Part shown: one piece after another, positions 1 through 8,239 of the stretch
How the letters are laid out: every line of letters starts with the position of its first letter
Numbering within the stretch: position 1 is the stretch's first letter
Assembly (NCBI GenBank): GCA_038205115.1
Contig: JBBRCE010000009.1
Location: 1-64,000 of the forward strand
Length of the DNA stretch: 64,000 nt
Direction: 5' to 3'
Source of the DNA: JBBRCE01 sp038205115
Lineage (GTDB): Bacteria; Planctomycetota; Planctomycetia; Pirellulales; JBBRCE01
Made by a program: the position numbers and the translations under genes
Notes under the pieces: generated by a model
What the model was told of the DNA's origin: nothing
Seen by the model: the letters and a program-made list of their open reading frames with translations, nothing else
Databases searched by the model: none

Positions 1-933
1 CCGCTTTGCACCCGTTGACTTTTGCAACGCGATATAGTATACTATTGTTCATATATCTCGCGGGCGGAAGTCTGCCCAATGCGGGACAACGGATTTGAGG
101 CCAACCCAGGGCTCTGACAACTCAGCGTGCAAAGGCAGGCACAACACCCGAAGGAAATTTAGTTCGCAGCATTCAGGCAAAGTGCTTGTGCGGTTGAGCA
201 ATCAGCGCTGCGAATGAGTTTTTCCGCGCGGCAATTCGCCGGCACTTGCATGAGACTGGTGGCAGGAGATGTCGCATGGATGGTTTGCTAGACAAAAGTA
301 GATTCGCCGGTGCGCTGGCCAGTCGAAATCGAACCGACGCGTGGCCGCAGTAATTAGCCGAATCCCCGTTGCAGCTCTTTGACAACTTAAACGGCGGTCG
401 CCTGCGCCTCTGCAAGCCTGGCGACCGCTCACACACTTCGATTTGCAAAAAGCGATTCGGCGTACAGGTATGCTGTTGCGCGCCGCAGGTAGAACGTTCG
501 CAATGTTGCCCGCTCGTTGACGCCCTGGCCGACCGTAGCCGACGCAGCCTGCGTCGGTGGATCAGACGCTTGGCGCTGGGTCAGCGAATGGTTTGCCGTT
601 CGGGATGATTGGTAAGTCAGCGGCGGTTGAGCCCCAACTCAGCCGACGCTGGCAGCGTCGCCCACGACAGACTCGCCTCAGCGCGTACAAGCGTCATAAA
701 ATCGCAAATCGGAGTGACGGGCCTGCGGTCCGCGCCGAGAAGGACCAAAAGTGGGCACGAAATAGCGCTGTGTCCTCACTGTCAGCAGCCAATATCGATC
801 ACATAACCGTTGCCAAGTCATTACGCTCAGCAGCTTTGCCTTCGATCACGGAGTGTAACGACAAACTTTTTTTCCATTCTCCTTCGTCCCCTTCGCCCCT
901 CGTCGTCCCCTTCGCCCCACTCCTTCTCGATCG
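1..933. other. Intergenic region without a convincing gene
   Basis: No reading frame here has protein-like composition, a ribosome binding site or a recognisable motif. The open frames on both strands are arginine- and serine-rich and look like chance frames in GC-rich DNA. Two things stand out: the promoter-like site at 15-43, and a 15-bp direct repeat CGTCCCCTTCGCCCC at 885-899 and 904-918 inside a pyrimidine-rich stretch just beyond the msrA stop. The region could hold an untranslated RNA, but I recognise no RNA family. Confidence 0.6.
15..43 (+). promoter_or_regulatory. Near-consensus sigma-70-type promoter
   Basis: TTGACT (15-20) is followed after exactly 17 bases by TATACT (38-43), which is close to the bacterial housekeeping consensus TTGACA-N17-TATAAT. 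The AT-rich stretch contrasts with the GC-rich surroundings. It points rightwards into about 890 bases without a supported gene, so its product, if any, would be a small or non-coding RNA. This is a sequence match only. Confidence 0.5.
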
Positions 934-1617
934 CTATTTGAGCCGGTCTTTGAAAACGGCGCGGACCTTATCGACTTTGGGCCGGATGACGGCCTGGCAG
1001 TATCCCTGTTCGGAATTGTCGTTGAAGTAGTTTTGATGATACTTTTCGGCAGGGTAGAACGTGCCGGCGGGTTCGATTTGCGTCACGACCGGATATGCGA
1101 ACGCTTTGGCGTCGTTGAGTTTTTTCATGTCGCCTTCGGCCAGCTTTTTCTGCTCGGCGTCGTGGTAAAAAATGGCCGAGCGATACTGCGTGCCGGAATC
1201 GTGACCTTGGCGATTGAGCGTGGTGGGATCATGCGATTGCCAGAAGACCGCCAACAACTCCGCGTAGCTAATCACCTTGGGGTCGTAGGTGACTTCCAGC
1301 GCCTCGGCGTGACCGGTGAGCCCTGTGCAGATGTCTTCGTAACTGGGATTTTTGGTCATGCCGCCGGTATAACCAGAGACGACTTTCTCCACGCCTTTAA
1401 GTTGCTGAAACACGGCTTCGGTACACCAAAAGCAGCCTTCGGCGAAGGTCGCTTTCTCCAAACCTTCCTTAACTGGGCCGTCGGTCGAGGCGGCTGGTTT
1501 AGCGTCGATGATCTTGGAAATGTCTGGCATGGGTCGTGGGGCTCCGATCATGTAATTGGTGGCCAAGCCGCAGGCAGCGATGGCGGCGATTATGGCTATG
1601 ATGCTGTACGATTTCAT
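934..1617 (-). CDS. msrA: Exported peptide methionine sulfoxide reductase MsrA
   Basis: MsrA reduces methionine-S-sulfoxide in damaged proteins. The protein has 227 residues from the chosen start, with the catalytic GCFWC motif at residues 61-65 (nucleophile Cys62) and the usual MsrA core after it (FWQSHDPTTLNRQGHDSGTQ). Residues 1-25 form a hydrophobic signal or anchor segment, so the enzyme should work outside the cytoplasm, unlike the usual cytosolic form. I chose the ATG at 1617 because GGAG lies about six bases upstream; an ATG at 1635 would add six residues. It lies 69 bases downstream of a molybdopterin oxidoreductase gene on the same strand, suggesting a shared role in repairing oxidised envelope proteins. 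The family call is firm; the location and pathway are inferred. Confidence 0.93.
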   Translation of the reverse strand: MKSYSIIAIIAAIAACGLATNYMIGAPRPMPDISKIIDAKPAASTDGPVKEGLEKATFAEGCFWCTEAVFQQLKGVEKVVSGYTGGMTKNPSYEDICTGLTGHAEALEVTYDPKVISYAELLAVFWQSHDPTTLNRQGHDSGTQYRSAIFYHDAEQKKLAEGDMKKLNDAKAFAYPVVTQIEPAGTFYPAEKYHQNYFNDNSEQGYCQAVIRPKVDKVRAVFKDRLK

Positions 1618-1686
1618 GTTACGCTCCGATTGCATCGTGAAGTGAAAGGGTCGCGGGTCCGCCGTTAAAACGGACGAGATAAGAAA

Positions 1687-2460
1687 CTAGATGCCGGCGT
1701 ACCACTGGTAACCTTGATCTTCCCAAAAGCCGCCGTTTCCGCCTTCGATTTCGGCAAAGCTGGCGACCAATTCGATCTGCATGATGTACTTGGCCATTTT
1801 ATAGCCCAGTTGGCGTTCGACGCGGACGCGGAGCGGCGCGCCGTTGGCAGTGGGCAGCGGTTGGTCGTTGAGATCGTAGGCCAAGATGGTTTGCGGATGG
1901 TAAGCGTCTTGTAGATCGATGCTTTCGTAGTAGGCTTTGTCTGGCTCGCTGTCGATGGGCGTGTCCGGACAGCGAAACAGCACGAACCGCGCCGCAGGCT
2001 TGACCACCGCGCTATCCAGCAGCAGGCTCAGCGGCGTGCCGGTCCATTTGCCGATGGCGCTCCAACCTTCGACGCAATCGTGACGAGTAATTTGCGTTTT
2101 GGCCGGCAGTTTGCGGAGTTCATCGAGCGATAGGCTGAGCGGTTTCTCGACCAGCCCGCCAACCTGCAAACGATAATCGAGAAATTTGTTGGCGGCCAAC
2201 GCCAGATACGCGGGCTGTTGCGGATTTGTCGAACCATTGCCGCGGAACGAAGGCGCGATGTCGGCTGCGGTAAATTCGCGGGCGAGCCCTTTGCGTGTTG
2301 TCAGTGTCTGCTGCGCGGCTTGATTCATTCCTTCGGCGCTGTTGAGCACTTTGCCGAACGGCTTGGACTTGGCAAGTTCATCGCAGCCGGCGAGGCTCGC
2401 GGCGCCGAGCGAAGCAGCCAAGCCCTGCAAGAATTGGCGTCGATTATTTGGCAGACTCAT
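1687..2460 (-). CDS. Tat-exported molybdopterin-dependent oxidoreductase (SUOX/YedY-like)
   Basis: This is a 257-residue enzyme of the sulfite oxidase/YedY fold. The N-terminus has a twin-arginine motif (NRRQFLQG, residues 6-13) and then LAGC (23-26), so it is probably Tat-exported and possibly lipid-anchored. Cys129 in RHDCVEGWSAIGKWTG fits the molybdenum-liganding cysteine of the family. Its start overlaps the end of the upstream cytochrome b gene by 17 bases, so the two are probably translated together, as enzyme and quinol-linked electron donor or acceptor. The msrA gene directly downstream raises the possibility of an MsrPQ-like methionine sulfoxide repair role, but sulfite oxidation or another substrate cannot be excluded from sequence. 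Confidence 0.88.
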   Translation of the reverse strand: MSLPNNRRQFLQGLAASLGAASLAGCDELAKSKPFGKVLNSAEGMNQAAQQTLTTRKGLAREFTAADIAPSFRGNGSTNPQQPAYLALAANKFLDYRLQVGGLVEKPLSLSLDELRKLPAKTQITRHDCVEGWSAIGKWTGTPLSLLLDSAVVKPAARFVLFRCPDTPIDSEPDKAYYESIDLQDAYHPQTILAYDLNDQPLPTANGAPLRVRVERQLGYKMAKYIMQIELVASFAEIEGGNGGFWEDQGYQWYAGI

Positions 2461-3340
2461 TTTGACTCTCGGAAATTTCGATTCGGTAGCGACCGGTGAT
2501 CATCGAACGCAAATTATTGACCAGGCCGGTGATGACGACTTCGAAGACGTGGATGCCAACGAACATCACAAACGCCAGCGTGAACAAAAAATGCAGCGAG
2601 CGGGCCGACTGATGTCCGCCCATCGCCACGACCAGCCAACTGAACGTCGAATCCCAGCGCGGTGATAGGGCCAAGCCACTGAGCACCATCAGCGGTGCCA
2701 GCGCGAAACCTACGCCCAGATAACTCAGGCGCTGCAAGACGTTATATCGGGCGGCCAATTCCCCATGCGGATGGCGGAAGCGTGCGTGATCGAGAATCGA
2801 GCGGCCGATGCCGAGCCAATCTTGCCGCGTGGGCAACAGGTCGCGACGCAGATGCCCGCTGACCAGCGAATAAGCCCAGTACACCAGGCCGGTGATGACA
2901 AAAATCCAAGCAAAGAAAAAATGCCATTGCCGGCCGGTCGCCAGGTCTCGCCAACTGGGCACGGTGAGCCAACTGGGAAATCCGCGACGCGCCAGATTGC
3001 CAGCTTCGTCCTTCGAAGCGCCCAGCCAACCGGTGGTGCTGAATCGCCACCCAAAGATTTGCGTAAAGCCATGCAGGTTGCCGTTGTCGTTCTCGGCCGA
3101 CATTTCTAGCCAAGGATGTTTGAAGTCGGATTGTTCGCCCCAATAGAGCGCTGCATGCGCGTTGAAGATTTGCAGTCCGCTCAGCAGCATCAGCGGCATG
3201 ACCAGCACAATCAGCCAGTGCGTTAGCCGCACGGCCAGGGAATGCCGCTGAACCATACGGGTTTTTGGCGTGAGCGGCGGCGCAGTAGCCACTGGAGGAA
3301 GTTTCGGTGTCTCCGGCGACGGCTCAATGACCTGCGACAT
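2444..3340 (-). CDS. Membrane cytochrome b subunit (b561/thiosulfate-reductase type)
   Basis: A hydrophobic protein of about 298 residues with several transmembrane helices and histidines placed for haem b binding: VQRHSLAVRLTHW near the start, WHFFFAWIFV in the middle and SLHFLFTLAFVMFVGIHVFEV near the end. It resembles the di-haem cytochrome b subunits that link periplasmic molybdenum enzymes to the quinone pool. I chose the ATG at 3340 (MSQVIEPSPETPK) because the longer frame upstream is basic and unlike a membrane protein N-terminus. It overlaps the downstream oxidoreductase gene by 17 bases, strong evidence that they form one complex. Whether electrons flow to or from quinone is unknown. 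Confidence 0.82.
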   Translation of the reverse strand: MSQVIEPSPETPKLPPVATAPPLTPKTRMVQRHSLAVRLTHWLIVLVMPLMLLSGLQIFNAHAALYWGEQSDFKHPWLEMSAENDNGNLHGFTQIFGWRFSTTGWLGASKDEAGNLARRGFPSWLTVPSWRDLATGRQWHFFFAWIFVITGLVYWAYSLVSGHLRRDLLPTRQDWLGIGRSILDHARFRHPHGELAARYNVLQRLSYLGVGFALAPLMVLSGLALSPRWDSTFSWLVVAMGGHQSARSLHFLFTLAFVMFVGIHVFEVVITGLVNNLRSMITGRYRIEISESQNESAK

Positions 3341-3486
3341 GACTGCCTCGACGAACTCTGTAACCTTGCGACGGTTGACTGCGTGAATTATAGCCAGCCG
3401 CCGTCGATTACCTATGTCGAAGCCATGACAATTCTGTATCGTTTTGGTAAAGCTCGCCAACCGGAGGAACCAATGATTTGCCAGCG

Positions 3487-3846
3487 TCAATCTTTGACGG
3501 CCTGCCGTCGCAGTTCGGCTTCACTTTCGGCCCGTTTGCTGGCTTGCTCTTCGACCTGTCTTTTGAACAGCATTTCGCGGTCGAACCATTCTTTAACGTC
3601 CTCTCTGCCCGTGAGGCGTTTGATCGGCAACCAGACGGATTCGCCGGTTTGCGAAGCGGCCAACGCCCAAGTCTGCCCTGTGTTGGAATCCAGCAGCACG
3701 GGCGTCGCGCCTCCGCCAGCGACGACAAACGATGGCCCGCCTTCGGCCGCGGGCACTTTATCGGCCGCCGTGACATGCTGCGAGACGGCCCAGCCAATCA
3801 TGAGACCCGCGACGATTGTTGCTGTAAATAATGATTTGCGTGACAT
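3487..3846 (-). CDS. Small exported protein of unknown function
   Basis: A 119-residue protein with an N-terminal signal peptide (MSRKSLFTATIVAGLMIGWA, cleavage likely near VTAA-D). The middle reads like a repeat of a surface or sensor domain (GQTWALAASQTGESVWLPI), and the C-terminal 40 residues are a charged helix rich in Glu, Arg and Lys, probably a coiled coil. I do not recognise the family. The ATG at 3846 is preferred to the upstream frame because the signal peptide starts there. It lies 146 bases upstream of the cytochrome b gene on the same strand and may be its first operon partner. Confidence 0.65.
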   Translation of the reverse strand: MSRKSLFTATIVAGLMIGWAVSQHVTAADKVPAAEGGPSFVVAGGGATPVLLDSNTGQTWALAASQTGESVWLPIKRLTGREDVKEWFDREMLFKRQVEEQASKRAESEAELRRQAVKD

Positions 3847-4272
3847 GGCGAACTCCTTGAAACGTGAAGAAAAGGAAAGAACCCGTGACGCGAATGGCGT
3901 CGGTGCCGGCCAGCAAGCCAGCTCGCGTTTGGTTGTACGTACGGCCGCCGTCGTTGGTTCAAAAACATCTCCCACATTTGCGTCTGAGCCAAATCATTTC
4001 TCGCCTGCATTGCACGGCAGCCTACTGGCGATATTCATGTTCATTGTCGCGAAGGCTCGTCACCGAGCGAGCCGGGCACCGTGATTGGCGAATCGACGCT
4101 GGGGATCGAACTTTCTCCACTTCAAACGGCAGCACAAAATAACTTACGCATTTGGTCGACTCACCCTGCTCACTTTCGCGCGTCGTCGCTAAAATGGCGA
4201 CGTGACCGCCTTTGCAAAGTGCGCAGTCACGCGCACAAACTTTAATGCTTCGCAAACCATAGGACGCCTACC
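3847..4272. other. Intergenic region between divergent genes
   Basis: This 426-base stretch separates the minus-strand small exported protein from the plus-strand kinase-like gene, so it should carry promoters for both. I found no coding frame of quality. Two short inverted repeats are visible: GGCTCG/CGAGCC at 4054-4073 and CGTCGC/GCGACG at 4184-4202. Neither is followed by a T-run, so they are not obvious terminators. No clear sigma-70 consensus was seen. Confidence 0.4.
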
Positions 4273-5436
4273 GTGGATCTGGAAATCAAAGACGCCCACG
4301 TGATTTTCAACACGGTTTGGGACGACTTAGAAGAAGAGGTTGGCCACGAGAATTTGCGATTTCCCAAAGAAATCATTCTGCTTGGCGGTGCGCCCGGCGC
4401 CGGCAAAGGCACCAACACGCGATTCATCATGCAAGCCCGCGGGCTGACCAAATCGGCAATTGTGATCAGTGATTTGCTGATTACGCCGGAAGCGCAGCGA
4501 ATTAAAGACGCTGGCATGATGGTCGGCGACAAAGAAGTGATGGGCATTTTGCTGCGGATGTTGTTGCAAGCGGATTTTCGCGATGGCGTGCTGCTCGATG
4601 GTTTTCCGCGGACGCGGGTGCAGGTGGAATGCCTGAAGCTGTTGGTCGACCGCATCAACATGTTGCACAACGAGTACGAAAACACGCCGCTGGCCATTCA
4701 CTTCCGCCGGCCGACGATTCACGCCATGGTGCTGTTTGTCACCGAGCGGGTGAGCGTGCAGCGGCAGTTGACGCGCGGTTTAAAAATTGCCGCGCACAAT
4801 AAAGAGGTGGAAGAAAGCGGCATCGGCGAACTTCTCGATCCGCGGCCCACGGATTTGAGCGAAGAGACCGCGCGGCGCCGCTATCGAGTGTTCAAAGAGC
4901 AAACTTGGGACGCGCTGCAATCGCTGAAAGATTTATATCACTATCACTTCGTCAATGCCGAAGGGCCAATTGAAGATGTCGAAGCCAATATCCTCAAAGA
5001 GTTGCAGTATCAAAGCTCGTTGGAATTGGAGCCGCGGACTCACGACCGGCTGAGCCCGTTGCCGCTGGCCGAAGAAATCGTGCTGCACGCCCGTCAAGAA
5101 TTGGTCCGCCGGCTCGACAGCTATGAACTTGAACACACCGAGTTGTTCATTCAGACGGTGGAGATCATCAAAAAGAAGTTCTTGCCGATCATTGCCCGGC
5201 ATGCGCTTTCCGGTCGCGCGGTGGTCAATACGGAAGATCGATTGTTCGAAGATCCGCTCGCGCTGAGCATGCTGATCGATATTTTTTCCGAGCGTGGTTT
5301 TCACGCCGTGGTCGACAAACACATCATGGAAATTCCGGAGCGCGTCGACTTGCACACCGGCCAGATTCAAGGTCGGATCAAGTCGATCTACCGGATTCAG
5401 ATTTACTTTAAGGGTTCGGAAATTCGTCGAGGTTAA
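4273..5436 (+). CDS. Adenylate-kinase-like NMP kinase with extra C-terminal domain
   Basis: A 387-residue protein. Residues about 35-60 hold a P-loop, GGAPGAGKGT, followed by the layout of adenylate kinase: an NMP-binding stretch, LLDGFPRTRVQVECLK (the conserved DGFPR motif) and an arginine-rich segment (RRRYRVFKEQ). The kinase should transfer phosphate between ATP and a nucleoside monophosphate. Normal adenylate kinases have about 180-230 residues; here about 130 extra C-terminal residues (from HDRLSPLPLAEEI) form a separate domain I do not recognise, and about 30 residues precede the P-loop. The start is GTG with AGGA about nine bases upstream. The gene stands alone. It is probably not the housekeeping adk. 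Confidence 0.8.
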   Translation: MDLEIKDAHVIFNTVWDDLEEEVGHENLRFPKEIILLGGAPGAGKGTNTRFIMQARGLTKSAIVISDLLITPEAQRIKDAGMMVGDKEVMGILLRMLLQADFRDGVLLDGFPRTRVQVECLKLLVDRINMLHNEYENTPLAIHFRRPTIHAMVLFVTERVSVQRQLTRGLKIAAHNKEVEESGIGELLDPRPTDLSEETARRRYRVFKEQTWDALQSLKDLYHYHFVNAEGPIEDVEANILKELQYQSSLELEPRTHDRLSPLPLAEEIVLHARQELVRRLDSYELEHTELFIQTVEIIKKKFLPIIARHALSGRAVVNTEDRLFEDPLALSMLIDIFSERGFHAVVDKHIMEIPERVDLHTGQIQGRIKSIYRIQIYFKGSEIRRG

Positions 5437-5488
5437 ACGGCCGAGCGAACACCGCTCGATGGCATTTCACTCCGACGGTTCCCGTGAA

Positions 5489-6949
5489 CTACTTCAAGCG
5501 GAAGGTGAAGTTGGCAATCTGCTGATCGGCGTAACCGGTGCGTTCTTCGGTCAGCTTGAGCGGCTCAGTCTTGTGCTTGGCCCACAGGTGTTTGCCGTCG
5601 TCGCTTTCTGCCCAAACGCGAACTTGCTCGGCGGCGACCAAGGCATTGTCGTGGGCTTTGTCGTGCAGAATTCCAGCCTTGCCGGGAGCGACGGTCCAAG
5701 TGGTGGGCGTTGTGATCCAGTCGTTTTGCCCATGCGGCATGTAGGACACGTGCAGTTTGGCGGTGAACGGGCTTTCGTTCTTGACCAGCAACGCGCGATC
5801 GAAGAACGTCGTCGGCCACTCATTGGTGAAGTGGCGAAAAACGGTCTGAGTGTCGGCGGCGATGAAGCGGTCGTCAACCAGGGCATTCACGTGATCGCCG
5901 AGTTTGGTCCAGTCGAGGGCGACGTTGCCGGCGATCTCGGTCGAAGTTTCGCAGAGTGCATGTACGAAGCAGGCCGAGAAAAATCCACCGAAGGTTTTGT
6001 TGGAAAACGATTCCTGACCGGGCTTGCAGGCGTTGATGTCCACCAAGTTGCCGGCGCCGGCAAAGAACAAATTCGAGACCGTGTTCCAGTTAGCCGTTTC
6101 GCCGGCGGCAAATGGCTTGCGGCGATGCGGTTTGGGTTTATCGTCTTCCACGCCATCGGTGCGAACCACGTTGTCGCAGCAATCGGTGAGTAAAACGCTG
6201 AGTCGGGCGTTCTTTTCTCGCATCGCGCCGCGGACAACCGAACGTTTGATATGCCCATGCTTCAATGCCAACTCGTGGCCGCTGGTATCGCTATGTGCCC
6301 CGTGGCCGCGGTAGTAAATCATCAGGCTGTCTTGCGGACCAACTTGCAATTGAGCCAGATATTTCAAAATGCGTTCGGGCGTGGCGTCTTCGCCTTCCAG
6401 CACGCTGGGCACAACGCGGTCGCGGCGGCCTTGCGGATCCACAACCGTACGCAGCACAGCCAGCATGCGATCGCGATCCAGCGGAATACTGGGTCCAACT
6501 TTGTCGGCATCGGTATCGCAGATGAGCAGCGCGTACAGCCGAGGAATTGTGGCCGCCGTGATCGGCGTCAGATCGGGCTTGCCAGTGGTGACTTTGTTAT
6601 TGGTCGAAAGCGACGCGGCTTGCGCCACGGTCACCGCGCGGTTGGCGTTGTTGACGCCCTGCGCGGCTTGATTTGCCGGCCGGGCCGGATTGGTGGTCGT
6701 CGCGGGCTTGCGCGCTGGAGTGAGAGCAATCGATGCCGCAGGCGGCGTTGTCGAAACGGACGCCTTGAAATCGGCCGCTTTCTGAGCGGCTTTTTTGGCG
6801 ACCGGCGGCTTGAAGTTAGGCGGTTGCCCGTCCACGACAGGCGTGGCGGAAGTTTGTCGAGAGTTGGTTTGAGCTTGTACGGATGGCAAAGCCACAACCG
6901 TAGCCAGCATTAAGCCCAAGGCGGCAACGATGTTCTGAAAAGTTCGCAT
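5489..6949 (-). CDS. Secreted caspase-family (peptidase C14) protein
   Basis: A 486-residue protein with a signal peptide (MRTFQNIVAALGLMLATVVA) and a low-complexity Ala/Pro/Lys region up to about residue 125. A caspase-like domain follows: it opens with PRLYALLICDTD, has the catalytic His in YYRGHGAHSD and the catalytic Cys in LLTDCCDN. About 100 residues after the domain (from LLVKNESPFTAKLHV) look like a beta-rich module. Both members of the Cys-His dyad are present, so protease activity after Arg/Lys, as in metacaspases, is plausible. The signal peptide puts it outside the cytoplasm. It converges with the kinase-like gene, 52 bases away, so the two are not co-transcribed. Substrate unknown. 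Confidence 0.85.
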   Translation of the reverse strand: MRTFQNIVAALGLMLATVVALPSVQAQTNSRQTSATPVVDGQPPNFKPPVAKKAAQKAADFKASVSTTPPAASIALTPARKPATTTNPARPANQAAQGVNNANRAVTVAQAASLSTNNKVTTGKPDLTPITAATIPRLYALLICDTDADKVGPSIPLDRDRMLAVLRTVVDPQGRRDRVVPSVLEGEDATPERILKYLAQLQVGPQDSLMIYYRGHGAHSDTSGHELALKHGHIKRSVVRGAMREKNARLSVLLTDCCDNVVRTDGVEDDKPKPHRRKPFAAGETANWNTVSNLFFAGAGNLVDINACKPGQESFSNKTFGGFFSACFVHALCETSTEIAGNVALDWTKLGDHVNALVDDRFIAADTQTVFRHFTNEWPTTFFDRALLVKNESPFTAKLHVSYMPHGQNDWITTPTTWTVAPGKAGILHDKAHDNALVAAEQVRVWAESDDGKHLWAKHKTEPLKLTEERTGYADQQIANFTFRLK

Positions 6950-7347
6950 AGTAAACTCGTGGAGTCAGGCGGCTCGCAGTGGGTCCACATGTGTATCCGA
7001 ATCCGAACGAGGGAGCGGACATGGACCATGGAAATTTAACGAGGAGCTGCCATCGCCCCAGATGGGCTATGCGGCGATGGTCTACTGAACCGGCAGAACA
7101 CGTGCTTGCCGTTTCCGGCTGCCAACGGCGAGCGAGAAACGCGGCGAAACTCATTCAGCCGCTTCGATAGCATTCAAGAGATCGCGTAATTACCGGGAAT
7201 TTGCGGTCAACATGGCATAATCCTTGACAGGGCCGCTTCGACAGCATTAGGTTTCATGCAACAAGGCACTGCTGAGCGAGCCGGCGAACAGGGGTTGATG
7301 AAATTTGGGCAACAACGTTTGAGATCACTCGATCCTGGAGGTCTAAC
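6950..7347. other. Intergenic region with possible promoter and direct repeat
   Basis: This 398-base divergent spacer holds no supported gene. A 17-bp near-identical direct repeat, GCCGCTTCGAYAGCATT, occurs around 7160-7176 and 7231-7247. The second copy overlaps a possible promoter: TTGACA at 7224-7229 with a 17-base spacer to TTAGGT (7247-7252), a poor -10 box. This would drive the plus-strand gene at 7348, whose own ribosome binding site GGAGG is clear. Confidence 0.35.
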
Positions 7348-8130
7348 GTGGCTGAAATCGATGCTGAATTGGCAACCGCAATCAAAGCGGCCAAAACCGG
7401 CAAGAACATGTATTTTGCGATGATCGCCAAAGGCGCCACCGACGGCCAATTGCTGGTCAGCAAGACCAAGATTCCGCCAGCAAAGATCAACGAGGCCAAA
7501 AAAGAAGCCGGCGGCGGAACGGTGATTCGCGGACGCTGTATCGGCGAAGATGGAATCATTGTTTTTCAAACCGCAAAGGAGCCGGCCGGAACTGCCGAGA
7601 CTTTAGCCAAAAAGCTCATTAAAACCAACGCCGGTTTGGTGCTCAATGTGGTTTTCCGCGTTTCGGCCGATGCCGAGGACGAAGCCGAAGAGTCCGCCGG
7701 CGAAGAGTCGGCCGCCAAATCCTCCGAGCCCAAGAAGTTTTCGACCGTGGCTTACACCAAGTCGCGGCTGAGTTGGGACGGTGCCAAGAACCGCGTACAC
7801 GGTGACTTGGCCAAGCTGGTCAAAGCCATTCTCGACGAATTCCCGGACGACAACGACATGACGGTCAAAATGGTCGAGCATGTGGATGGAGTGCTGGGCC
7901 AATTCGACGAGCAACTCAAAGACGTGCTCGACGACGCCCTGAGCGCCACGGACGATACGGTCCGCCAACAGCATCACGCCAAGGCGGTCAAACTGATTGA
8001 AAAGTATCGCGGTTTCATCAAGTCCGAGTCGCTGGTCAAACAGATCAAGAGCAACCCGTTTGTGCCGGTGGATATCGAAGCAGCGCTGGATTCCTCGTTG
8101 AACGAAATTCACTCGCACCTTTCGCCGTAA
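7348..8130 (+). CDS. Protein of unknown family, upstream of the RasGAP-like gene
   Basis: A 260-residue soluble protein; start GTG with GGAGG seven bases upstream. Residues 1-105 look like a compact alpha/beta domain (KNMYFAMIAKGATDGQLLV, then VIRGRCIGEDGIIVFQ and LVLNVVFRV). An acidic linker (DAEDEAEESAGEESAA) follows, then about 130 residues of helix-rich sequence. There is no signal peptide or membrane segment. I do not recognise the family. It lies 109 bases upstream of the RasGAP-like ORF on the same strand with no obvious terminator between them, so they probably form one unit. Its helical C-terminal half resembles in style, but not visibly in sequence, the helical stretches of the next gene. 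Confidence 0.75.
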   Translation: MAEIDAELATAIKAAKTGKNMYFAMIAKGATDGQLLVSKTKIPPAKINEAKKEAGGGTVIRGRCIGEDGIIVFQTAKEPAGTAETLAKKLIKTNAGLVLNVVFRVSADAEDEAEESAGEESAAKSSEPKKFSTVAYTKSRLSWDGAKNRVHGDLAKLVKAILDEFPDDNDMTVKMVEHVDGVLGQFDEQLKDVLDDALSATDDTVRQQHHAKAVKLIEKYRGFIKSESLVKQIKSNPFVPVDIEAALDSSLNEIHSHLSP

Positions 8131-8239
8131 GCCGACGAGCTTTGCCCGCACCGCGAGAAATTGCAGCGGGGGGCGAAATTTCGATCCGCAGCACACGCCA
8201 TTCACAACAAGCCAAACATTCACATGGGGAGATTAGGCG

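Noticed and set aside
557..1030. 157-residue open frame in the first intergenic region
   Set aside because: Arg/Ser-rich composition, no ribosome binding site, and its end runs over the msrA 3' end on the opposite strand.
3847..4272. Inverted repeats as a terminator
   Set aside because: Stems are only six base pairs and no T-run follows.
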